Below, piece after piece: positions 26,826 to 32,686 of a DNA stretch of 41,524 bases. The stretch lies in the NCBI GenBank assembly GCA_017640685.1, contig JAEPQF010000014.1, positions 1 through 41,524 on the forward strand, written 5' to 3'. The position numbers and the translations under genes were made by a program. Below the pieces are notes generated by a model, which saw nothing but the letters and a program-made list of their open reading frames with translations, did not search any database and was not told the origin of the DNA. The number at the start of each line of letters is the position of its first letter. The first letter of the stretch is position 1. The stretch comes from Hyphomicrobiales bacterium (GTDB lineage Bacteria; Pseudomonadota; Alphaproteobacteria; Rhizobiales; HXMU1428-3).

Positions 26826-27716
26826 CTATGTAATTGCATTTGTGATTGTTTTTGCTAACGCGCTGAAATCTTTTATTCGCGGCGATGATTTACGCCAGAC
26901 TAGACCGATGGTTCTAACTGGTTCTGGAGGTTCAAACGGAATGATGCGCAGTGGGCTATCTGTTGGGATTTCAACTTTAGCAGCTAGCTTTGGTACCAAA
27001 GTGATGCCTTGATTGTTTGCTACGAGTTCTATCAAAGTTTTTAAACTTGTTGCGCCAAATTGCGATAGAGCTTGTGGGCTTACATTATCACAAAAAGAAA
27101 TGGCTTGATCTCTCAGGCAATGGCCTTCTTCCAATAGGAGAAGATTGTTTTCTTCTAATAACTGGGTTGGGTTGGTTGTTTGGCTTGAATTTTCACTATT
27201 TATCACCAAGAAGAACGGATCAGAGAATAGTTGTTTCGTCATTAGCTCCGCGTGATGGATCGGAAGAGCTACCAGAATTGCATCTAACTGCCCTTGGATT
27301 AAGGCATCTGAAAGATGAGGAGTTGTTGTCTCTTTTAATTTTAGGTCCAGGTCGGGGAAATCTTGTTGCAATGCTGGGAGTATTTTGGGCAAGATATAAG
27401 GCGCAATAGTTGGGATGATGCCCAATCTAAATGTGCCTGCCAGGATGCCACCTCTGGTTTTTGCATAATCTCCGATGTCTTGAATGTCGGCTAAGATTTT
27501 TTCAGCTCTTAGGGCAATTTCTTCGCCATCAGGTGTTAGAGTGATTTTTGATTTGCCTCGAACCACCAAGCTTAATCCAAGAATATGTTCAAGGTCTTTT
27601 ATTTGCATGCTTAAAGCTGGCTGGGTTACCGCACAATAGTCTGCTGCTTTGCCAAAATGTTTCAGACGAGAGAGTGCGTGAAAGTAGCGCAGTTGTTTTG
27701 TTGAAATTGCTTGCAT
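26826..27716 (-). CDS. oxyR: Hydrogen peroxide-sensing LysR-type regulator OxyR
   Basis: A 296-residue LysR-family activator. The N-terminal winged helix-turn-helix is KQLRYFHALSRLKHFGKAADYCAVTQPALSMQIKDLE. The identity as OxyR rests on the redox pair C200 and C209 in LEEGHCLRDQAISFCDN, with the same spacing and context as the peroxide-reactive cysteines of the family; the C-terminal GLVWRKSSPR is also typical. On oxidation the disulfide switches the protein to activate peroxide-defence genes. No catalase or peroxiredoxin gene is adjacent in the window. The upstream gap contains a strong hairpin (see 27845-27893). Confidence 0.93.
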   Translation of the reverse strand: MQAISTKQLRYFHALSRLKHFGKAADYCAVTQPALSMQIKDLEHILGLSLVVRGKSKITLTPDGEEIALRAEKILADIQDIGDYAKTRGGILAGTFRLGIIPTIAPYILPKILPALQQDFPDLDLKLKETTTPHLSDALIQGQLDAILVALPIHHAELMTKQLFSDPFFLVINSENSSQTTNPTQLLEENNLLLLEEGHCLRDQAISFCDNVSPQALSQFGATSLKTLIELVANNQGITLVPKLAAKVEIPTDSPLRIIPFEPPEPVRTIGLVWRKSSPRIKDFSALAKTITNAIT

Positions 27717-28046
27717 CAGTCTTTCTTATCATAAATGATGAAAAAATCAATTAGACCTTATAATACGATTTGCGCATGATTTCATCATTAATAATTATCA
27801 ATTGGTGATTTCAAATTTTTTATTTGAGAGTGATGAGGTTCTTTAAATATGAAGACACTCCTTTTGAATTCAAAAAGAGTGTCTTCATATTTTTGGTTTC
27901 AATTTGTCCAGGACATTTATTTAAAAAGTCTCGCCCTGTTTGTAGGTGATCATTATTTTGCGTTAATAGAGGTATAATGAGATCAGGGCGAGATCAGGGG
28001 GTAAATCATGGAACTTTAAGCCTTAAAGACTTATTTGTTCTTCTTA
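27717..28046. other. Intergenic region upstream of oxyR with two strong inverted repeats
   Basis: A 330-base gap without a credible ORF. The first part is AT-rich and should contain the oxyR promoter. Two inverted repeats follow: a nearly perfect palindrome at 27845-27893 and 10-base arms TCTCGCCCTG/CAGGGCGAGA at 27929-27938 and 27984-27993. Between the latter arms, GATCATTAT and ATAATGAGATC can pair further with a two-base bulge. It also holds a TATAAT sequence, without a clear -35 box. Both could be parts of small RNAs or 3' ends of the gene at 28047. Confidence 0.5.
27845..27893 (+). terminator. Long hairpin followed by T-run (possible terminator)
   Basis: AATATGAAGACACTC pairs with GAGTGTCTTCATATT, and the loop CTTTTGAATTCAAAAA is itself nearly palindromic, so the whole is a 22-base stem with one mismatch. 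TTTTT follows on the plus strand. There is no annotated plus-strand gene upstream, so if it terminates transcription in that direction the transcript would be a short RNA starting within 27720-27840. On the minus strand the T-run is weaker, but it could also end the transcript from 28047-28793. Confidence 0.55.
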
Positions 28047-28793
28047 TTATATCTCCTTATCAAATATTGCGACTGGAGTAGCTTCTTCATTCGTGGCGAT
28101 GGCATGAGGTAAATTTGCCAATTGTTTTCTCACTTCATTTGCTAGTTTGCTTGCAAGATGTTCTCCAACATCTTTCACTTGTAAAGATGGTTCGCTTTGT
28201 GAGATGGCTTTAATTATTTCGTCCGTTATGATGTTGTGAATTTTAAAATCACTCGGATTATGGCCGATATCAATTGAGGGAACTTGTTCTATTTCCAATG
28301 ATTTTTTTGGTGGCTCATCAAATTTTTTAATCTCCACTGGAGGTTTTTGATTTTCAGCACCATTCGTTTTTTCTTCTGGAAACAAATCAAGTTCTAGCTG
28401 TTCGCCATAAATTTTTGCGTCATCTGTTTTACTAGATGATACGTCTGGTGGTTGACCTTGGTTTAATTTAGTGTTTTCAGGTCCGGGATTTGCTTGTTTT
28501 TTATTTATTTTCAACCCTGCGAAAAGAGTTGCTTCTTCTTTTGGAGCAGATGGAACAGTGGTTTCTAAATAGTTTAAAACTTTATTGAAGCGGCCCAGAC
28601 TTTTTGCCAACACTTTTGAGCTGCTAGAAAATTGCCGATCGATGGTAAATTTGGGGCCATGTTCATTTGATTGGGATTGAGCGCGCTTTGATTTGATTTT
28701 TTCATAGGCGCTCACATTGTCTTTTCTATCAGGGGCAGTTTTGGAAACTGATATCCCTGGTTGTTTGACTGGTTGTAATGCCTGCTCAATCAT
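28047..28793 (-). CDS. Hypothetical hydrophilic protein
   Basis: A 248-residue protein that I do not recognise. There is no signal peptide or membrane segment. The middle (residues about 80-165) is low-complexity, Pro/Lys/Asp/Glu-rich and probably disordered. The C-terminal 60 residues look like an amphipathic helical domain (IITDEIIKAISQSEPSLQVKDVGEHLASKLANEVRKQLANL). GGA lies 8-10 bases before the ATG. Protein-like composition and the length make it a probable real gene, but function is unknown. It is flanked by large non-coding regions on both sides and appears to be transcribed alone. Confidence 0.65.
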   Translation of the reverse strand: MIEQALQPVKQPGISVSKTAPDRKDNVSAYEKIKSKRAQSQSNEHGPKFTIDRQFSSSSKVLAKSLGRFNKVLNYLETTVPSAPKEEATLFAGLKINKKQANPGPENTKLNQGQPPDVSSSKTDDAKIYGEQLELDLFPEEKTNGAENQKPPVEIKKFDEPPKKSLEIEQVPSIDIGHNPSDFKIHNIITDEIIKAISQSEPSLQVKDVGEHLASKLANEVRKQLANLPHAIATNEEATPVAIFDKEI

Positions 28794-29188
28794 TGTTTTA
28801 TTCCATTAGAGCGATGTCACTTTGAATTCAATTTAGGGACATGCTCTCTTTCTTCGTTTTAGTTTGTTATATCTCTTAAAACTGATTTCCACTTTTAAGT
28901 AACAAGCTGAAACATCCACGTTTTACTCGTTGTGGTTATTTCTTGATGTTTTTAGATTAGCAGGAATAAAATAAAAAATGGCGAATAATTGCAGTAAAGT
29001 TCTAATAAATACTTACTCAGTCTTTATTTTTGTTTGAACTTTATTTGAATAATTTTTTTTTAAAATTTTAAATGATTTTGTCATTAATTTTTTAGCATAG
29101 ATGATTTTTATGATGCTTGTAGAGTTTTGAAATCTGGCTATGATTTGGTGCGGTGATTTGATTTATCAGTGAAAGTTTATTTACGGGT
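28794..29188. other. AT-rich intergenic region between divergent genes
   Basis: 395 bases between the minus-strand hypothetical gene and the plus-strand Crp-type gene. It is very AT-rich, with long T and A runs (for example 29041-29075), and presumably contains both promoters. A 19-codon ORF beginning at 28978 is too weak to call. I see no repeat unit of the palindromic family here. Confidence 0.5.
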
Positions 29189-29869
29189 ATGGGTGCTTTG
29201 AACAAGATCTCTTTGTTCACGTCTTTGTCTGAAGGGCAATGTGAGGCTTTAGAGAAAAAAATAGTTACAAGAACTTATAATGAGAATGAATTGATTCTTG
29301 ATTTTGAAGACCAATCTTCGGATGTCTTATTTATTCTTTCTGGAAAGGTGAGGGTTTTGTATCGCTCTGTTTTGGGCAGAGAGGTGATTTTAGCTGACCT
29401 TTCAGAGGGTGATTTTTTTGGTGAGTTATCTGCAATTGATGGTAAGGGGCGGTCAGCAAATGTAACTGCTTTGCAGCGGACTGAGATTGCTCGACTATCT
29501 TCTTCTCATTTTATGGAATTGGCAACAGGTGTCCCTGAAGTTGCATCTGAAATATTAAAAGTTTTGGTCTCAAGGATTCGCTCGTTAGATCTGCGGTTTT
29601 CTGAAATGAGTGTTTTAAAAACCAATGAACGGCTTTATGCAGAGCTGCTTCGTTTGTCTGTACCGCGGCGTATGAATAAAGAGCAGAAAATTATTTCTCC
29701 GCCCCCCTTTCATCATCATTTAGCTGGGCGAATTGGGTGCCGGAGGGAAGTTGTTAGCCGTGAGCTTTCAGCATTGATGAAAGATGGAATTTTAGAAAAA
29801 ACTCGTGGTGGGCTTGTACTATTGGATGTTGCAGAGCTGGAGGAGCGCATTGCTGCGGCTTTGAATTAA
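29189..29869 (+). CDS. Crp/Fnr-family regulator, probably cAMP-responsive
   Basis: A 226-residue regulator. The N-terminal cyclic-nucleotide-binding domain contains GDFFGELSAIDGKGRSANVTA; its Glu and the Arg-Ser pair correspond to the residues that grip the cAMP phosphate and ribose in Crp, and no Fnr-type cysteine cluster is present. The C-terminal helix-turn-helix is HHHLAGRIGCRREVVSRELSALMKDGILEK. The gene for a class III adenylate cyclase begins 3 bases after its stop, supporting cAMP as its ligand. A perfect TGTGA-N6-TCACA site at 32131-32146 may be one of its targets. Assignment to Crp rather than another subfamily is an inference. Confidence 0.88.
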   Translation: MGALNKISLFTSLSEGQCEALEKKIVTRTYNENELILDFEDQSSDVLFILSGKVRVLYRSVLGREVILADLSEGDFFGELSAIDGKGRSANVTALQRTEIARLSSSHFMELATGVPEVASEILKVLVSRIRSLDLRFSEMSVLKTNERLYAELLRLSVPRRMNKEQKIISPPPFHHHLAGRIGCRREVVSRELSALMKDGILEKTRGGLVLLDVAELEERIAAALN

Positions 29870-29872
29870 GTT

Positions 29873-31108
29873 ATGAATAAAGTGAAAGCTTATTTGATCG
29901 ACCTTGGTCATAAAATTCTTAATTTTGGGATTGTTAGTACTGATGAGGCTGTTCGGCGCCGTCATCGCTTTACGAATATGGTGCTTTATGTAACTGCCTT
30001 TAATGCGTTTCATCATTTGATTGTAAATGGTCTTCATGATTTTTGGGCGTTGTTACCAGTTAATATTTATAATTTGGGCATGATCATTTGTGCGCTCTCA
30101 TTAGTTTTTGTTCACCGCTATGGAGAGTTTTTAGCCGCGATATTGCTAGCGTGTTTTATTTTCTTTGGTAACTCATTTGTTGTGATGGCATTTGGCTTGA
30201 ATAGTGATTTACAAATATATTTCACATTGGCTGGTGCTTTCATTTTTATGGTTGGTGTCCAGAATACGTATGTTTATTTACCCCTTCTTGGCTCAGGACT
30301 TATGGCTCTTTTAGGCGTTTATTATTTTGCGAGCGAAGAAGGTTTTTTGATGATCTCTGATCAAGCGTTTCGCCGCGAGCTTGCCATCCAGGCTTATGTG
30401 AATGCGATACTTATTAATTCGCTTTTGATTTTCTATGCGCTTAGTTCGCTTTATAAAGCGGAAAAAGCTTTGGCTTCAGAGTATCAACGATCAGAAAAAT
30501 TGCTAACGACGATTTTGCCTGTGCCTATTGCTGAGCGATTGAAGGCTGCGCCTAAGGAACGTATTGCTGACCGGGTGGAAGATGCGACCATTTTATTTGC
30601 TGATTTGGTTGGTTTTACTAGAGCTTCACATAATGTACCGCCGGAAGATGTGGTTGCTTATTTAGATGATTTGTTCACCACCTTTGATGGGTTATGTGAA
30701 AATTACTCGGTCGATAAAATTAAAACCATTGGTGATGGCTATTTGGCTGTTGGTGGTTTGCATGATGCTGGTGGTGCTCGTGCGATTGGTTTTTTAGCGC
30801 TGGATATGATTGAGCAGATGAACAATCGCTCATTTTTAGGGCTTGATACACTCTCGTTGCGGATTGGTATTCACCGCGGGCCTGTGACAGCTGGGATCAT
30901 TGGTGACCAGAGGATGACCTATGATGTTTGGGGCAGCTCAGTTAATTGTGCAGCTCGCCTAGAAGCACAGAGTTTGCCCTCTCGCATTCATTGTAGTGAG
31001 GCGTTTGTTGTTGCTGTTCAAGACACATTCCAATTTACAAATTTGGACGTGACTGAATTGCGTGGTGTAGGCGTTATTAATGCTGGGTATTTACTTCGCC
31101 AATTATAG
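29873..31108 (+). CDS. Class III adenylate cyclase with membrane domain
   Basis: Makes cAMP from ATP. Residues about 30-205 form six hydrophobic segments (for example IFFGNSFVVMAFGL, INSLLIFYALSSLY). The catalytic domain spans about 225-405: ATILFADLVGFTRAS has the first metal-binding Asp, VDKIKTIGDGYLAVGG the adenine-contacting Lys and second metal Asp, and YDVWGSSVNCAARLEA the remaining Asp, Asn and Arg of the active site. All key residues for adenylate (not guanylate) specificity are present, so it should be active as a dimer. It is tightly coupled to the Crp-type gene, so sensor output and receptor are made from one message. Confidence 0.93.
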   Translation: MNKVKAYLIDLGHKILNFGIVSTDEAVRRRHRFTNMVLYVTAFNAFHHLIVNGLHDFWALLPVNIYNLGMIICALSLVFVHRYGEFLAAILLACFIFFGNSFVVMAFGLNSDLQIYFTLAGAFIFMVGVQNTYVYLPLLGSGLMALLGVYYFASEEGFLMISDQAFRRELAIQAYVNAILINSLLIFYALSSLYKAEKALASEYQRSEKLLTTILPVPIAERLKAAPKERIADRVEDATILFADLVGFTRASHNVPPEDVVAYLDDLFTTFDGLCENYSVDKIKTIGDGYLAVGGLHDAGGARAIGFLALDMIEQMNNRSFLGLDTLSLRIGIHRGPVTAGIIGDQRMTYDVWGSSVNCAARLEAQSLPSRIHCSEAFVVAVQDTFQFTNLDVTELRGVGVINAGYLLRQL

Positions 31109-31150
31109 GTTTTTCATTTTGTCTTTGGGTATTTAATTCTGACCTTGCAT

Positions 31151-31243
31151 TTAATCTTGATCGGTTGGATCTGAAGGTAAATATAATAAAATGAATGCAA
31201 GTGCGATGCTTAGTTTAAAAAGTATGGTCATCCAAAACTCCAT
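31151..31243 (-). CDS. Candidate small membrane protein (30 residues)
   Basis: ORF MEFWMTILFKLSIALAFILL followed by YLPSDPTDQD. It has one predicted transmembrane helix with a Lys at its start and a short acidic tail. AAGG nine bases before the ATG is a reasonable ribosome binding site. It is too short to be certain; its neighbour ORF at 31300-31395 has a similar KLS-plus-hydrophobic pattern. No family recognised. Candidate only. Confidence 0.35.
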   Translation of the reverse strand: MEFWMTILFKLSIALAFILLYLPSDPTDQD

Positions 31244-31299
31244 ATGTTTTTGCCTTGGTTATAGCTGTTATATGCCGAGACGGGTTTTTTGATTGGTTA

Positions 31300-31395
31300 T
31301 TAAATTGTATTGGTTCCTAGCCATGCGATTATCACTGTTAATGTGAAACTTAGTTTCATAAGAATATGTATTTTCTTCTTTGCGATTGGTTGCAT
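31300..31395 (-). CDS. Candidate small membrane protein (31 residues)
   Basis: ORF with a basic N-terminus (MQPIAKKKIHILMKLS) followed by a hydrophobic stretch FTLTVIIAWLGTNTI. An internal ATG (MKLS...) would leave 19 residues. The ribosome binding site is weak. It lies upstream of the other 30-residue ORF on the same strand, and both share the pattern Lys-Leu-Ser then a membrane segment. This may be coincidence in AT-rich DNA. Confidence 0.25.
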   Translation of the reverse strand: MQPIAKKKIHILMKLSFTLTVIIAWLGTNTI

Positions 31396-31511
31396 TGAGC
31401 TGTTCTCTTATTCAATTTAATGTTCCTTATTGTTTTACTTTACAATTTTTAGGTTGTTAGCTCTGTGTGAAAAGTCACAGAGCGAATTTCTTGTTTTGTA
31501 ATTTGCAATAA

Positions 31512-31549
31512 AAAACCGACCTCATTATCTGAGATCGGTTTTATTTTTT
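31512..31549. terminator. Bidirectional rho-independent terminator
   Basis: AAAACCGA and TCGGTTTT pair, extended by CTCA/TGAG with one C-A mismatch, around a short loop; T-runs follow on both strands. It sits 17 bases after the stop of the His/Tyr-rich gene (minus) and can also end plus-strand transcription. Confidence 0.85.
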
Positions 31550-31565
31550 AAGATTGTTCTTCGGC

Positions 31566-31862
31566 TTAGTAGTAGTTGTAATATCTACCGTTACACCATT
31601 TACCGACTTTAACCAGGCGTTTTACTTTGCGACCTTTTCGTGGGCTCCAAACCCAGATTTTACGGTATTTTGGTTTGCAGTAGTAACCATAGCCATAATT
31701 ATATGAATAGTGGTGTGGTTTAAAAAAGCGACCATGGAAATGATGGTGGTGGCGGTGTTTTTTCCAACCTGCACTTGCACCAGTTGATGTTGCGCCAAGA
31801 GCTGCGAAGCTGATTGTTGCAATTGCACAAGCAGTCATTACCGTTTTCTTTAAAGTGTTCAT
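31566..31862 (-). CDS. Small secreted His/Tyr-rich protein
   Basis: A 98-residue exported protein. The start is the ATG at 31862, preceded by GGAG at 6 bases; the ATG at 31874 is part of that ribosome binding site. The signal peptide MNTLKKTVMTACAIATISFA is followed by cleavage near ASA. The mature part has a His cluster (KKHRHHHHFHGRFFKPHH), a Tyr/Gly stretch (YSYNYGYGYYCKPKY) and a basic stretch, ending GKWCNGRYYNYY. Two cysteines may form one disulfide. Similar small His/Tyr-rich exported proteins are common in Rhizobiales, with unknown function; metal binding is possible. The sequence immediately upstream is a palindromic-element cluster. Confidence 0.8.
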   Translation of the reverse strand: MNTLKKTVMTACAIATISFAALGATSTGASAGWKKHRHHHHFHGRFFKPHHYSYNYGYGYYCKPKYRKIWVWSPRKGRKVKRLVKVGKWCNGRYYNYY

Positions 31863-31874
31863 TTTAATCTCCAT

Positions 31875-32110
31875 TTTAGTTTGTGCTTCAGATGCCCACT
31901 AGGCATCCGCACTGTTTGTTTGCGCTTCAGGTTGCCTTTATTTGTTTTAGATGCCCACAAAGCATCCGCAAGTTGCAACCGCGCTGTTTAAGTAATGCTT
32001 CAGATGTCTTCTCTGTGTTTCAAAAGCCCTACTGAGCATACGTGAGAAGCACCTTCGCTGTTTGCTAAATGTTTCAGACGAATTGCTTCGTCTTGATGTG
32101 GTAAATTTAA
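31875..32110. repeat. Palindromic element cluster 4 upstream of the His/Tyr-rich gene
   Basis: A simple unit at 31883-31912 reads GTGC, TTCA, GATGCC, CACTA, GGCATC, C, GCAC. A nested unit follows at 31922-31984: outer GCGC, TTCA, GGTTGC and GCAACC, GCGC enclose TTTTAG-ATGC-CCACAAA-GCATC. Degenerate copies continue to about 32060, and AGACGAA-TTGC-TTCGTCT forms a perfect hairpin at 32076-32093. The remaining gap to the next ORF (32111-32411) is described separately. Confidence 0.8.
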
Positions 32111-32411
32111 CGAATTGAAGATGCTCAGTATGTGATAAAAATCACAACGCTTGTCGATTGAGAGTTTTTCTATTTTTTTAAGTTATTTCGAAAATTCACG
32201 AACCTGTGAGATGATGTCTAGATCTCTCTCATTTTTGCGATTGGCCATCACGTCCTAGTGAAGCATGTTCACAATTTTGTAGTGAATTTACACTGTGCTT
32301 CAAACCAATTCACGGTCATGTGAGAAGGTCTTTTTTTCTTTTCGAAAACACTCCATGTTGCTTTCAACGCAAGGCAATTGTTGCCTTAAATAATTTTTAT
32401 TGGAGAAAAAA
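32111..32411. promoter_or_regulatory. Regulatory region with Crp-like site and repeated GTGA/TCAC palindromes
   Basis: TGTGATAAAAATCACA at 32131-32146 is a perfect TGTGA-N6-TCACA Crp site. Further inverted repeats follow: TTCACGAACCTGTGAG (32195-32210), GTGAAGCATGTTCAC (32258-32272), AGTGAATTTACACT (32281-32294) and TTCACGGTCATGTGAG (32309-32324). The copies at 32195 and 32309 are direct repeats of each other. AAGGCAATTGTTGCCTT (32371-32387) is a hairpin close to the next ORF. Confidence 0.6.
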
Positions 32412-32558
32412 ATGAAACATTTAATCGCATTATCAGTTGTTGTATTTACTCTTTTCGGCAGTGCTATTTCTGCCCAAGCCGGTAACGATGCTTTTGGTAT
32501 TCAGTACCCAACATTAGTTGAGAATTCTAATGACATTAATCCAATTGACTTTCCGTAA
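32412..32558 (+). CDS. Small secreted peptide (48 residues)
   Basis: A short ORF with GGAG 8 bases before the ATG and a typical signal peptide, MKHLIALSVVVFTLFGSAIS, with predicted cleavage after AQA. The mature peptide of about 25 residues (beginning GNDAFGIQYPTLV) is acidic, Asn/Asp-rich, lacks cysteine, and ends IDFP. It has its own regulatory-looking upstream region and a strong terminator 78 bases after the stop, so it is a probable real monocistronic gene. No family recognised; secretion is inferred from the signal peptide. Confidence 0.6.
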   Translation: MKHLIALSVVVFTLFGSAISAQAGNDAFGIQYPTLVENSNDINPIDFP

Positions 32559-32635
32559 GCCAATAGGGTTTTAAAATTTAATTTGCGTGAATTCTCTCTT
32601 TCACATTTTTGAATTTTATACTTTTTCATGTTGGA

Positions 32636-32677
32636 AAGCTTCAGGTCATTTTGTATTAATGACCTGAAGCTTTTTTA
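32636..32677 (+). terminator. Strong rho-independent terminator
   Basis: A perfect 15-base stem (AAGCTTCAGGTCATT with AATGACCTGAAGCTT), a 7-base loop TTGTATT, and a run of six T. It ends the transcript of the small peptide gene and lies in the convergent gap with the acyltransferase fusion gene. The stem contains GCTTCAGGT, the same bases as the 5' arm of the palindromic elements; this may be chance or a derived copy. Confidence 0.9.
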
Positions 32678-32686
32678 TTTTAATAG

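Larger units (their letters stand above)
31109..31565. other. Intergenic region with two candidate small membrane ORFs
   Basis: 457 bases between the cyclase gene and the His-rich gene. Two minus-strand ORFs of about 30 codons with hydrophobic centres are listed separately. A perfect 8-base hairpin GCTCTGTG/CACAGAGC at 31460-31483 lacks a T-run. The strong terminator at 31512-31549 closes the region. Confidence 0.5.

Noticed and set aside
28978-29037. 19-codon ORF upstream of the Crp-type gene
   Set aside because: Although GGA precedes it, it is very short, with no signal or membrane pattern, in AT-rich DNA where such ORFs arise by chance.
31460-31483. Second Crp site (TGTGA...TCACA)
   Set aside because: The spacing is 4 bases instead of 6 and the arms extend into a perfect 8-base hairpin, so an RNA hairpin is as likely.
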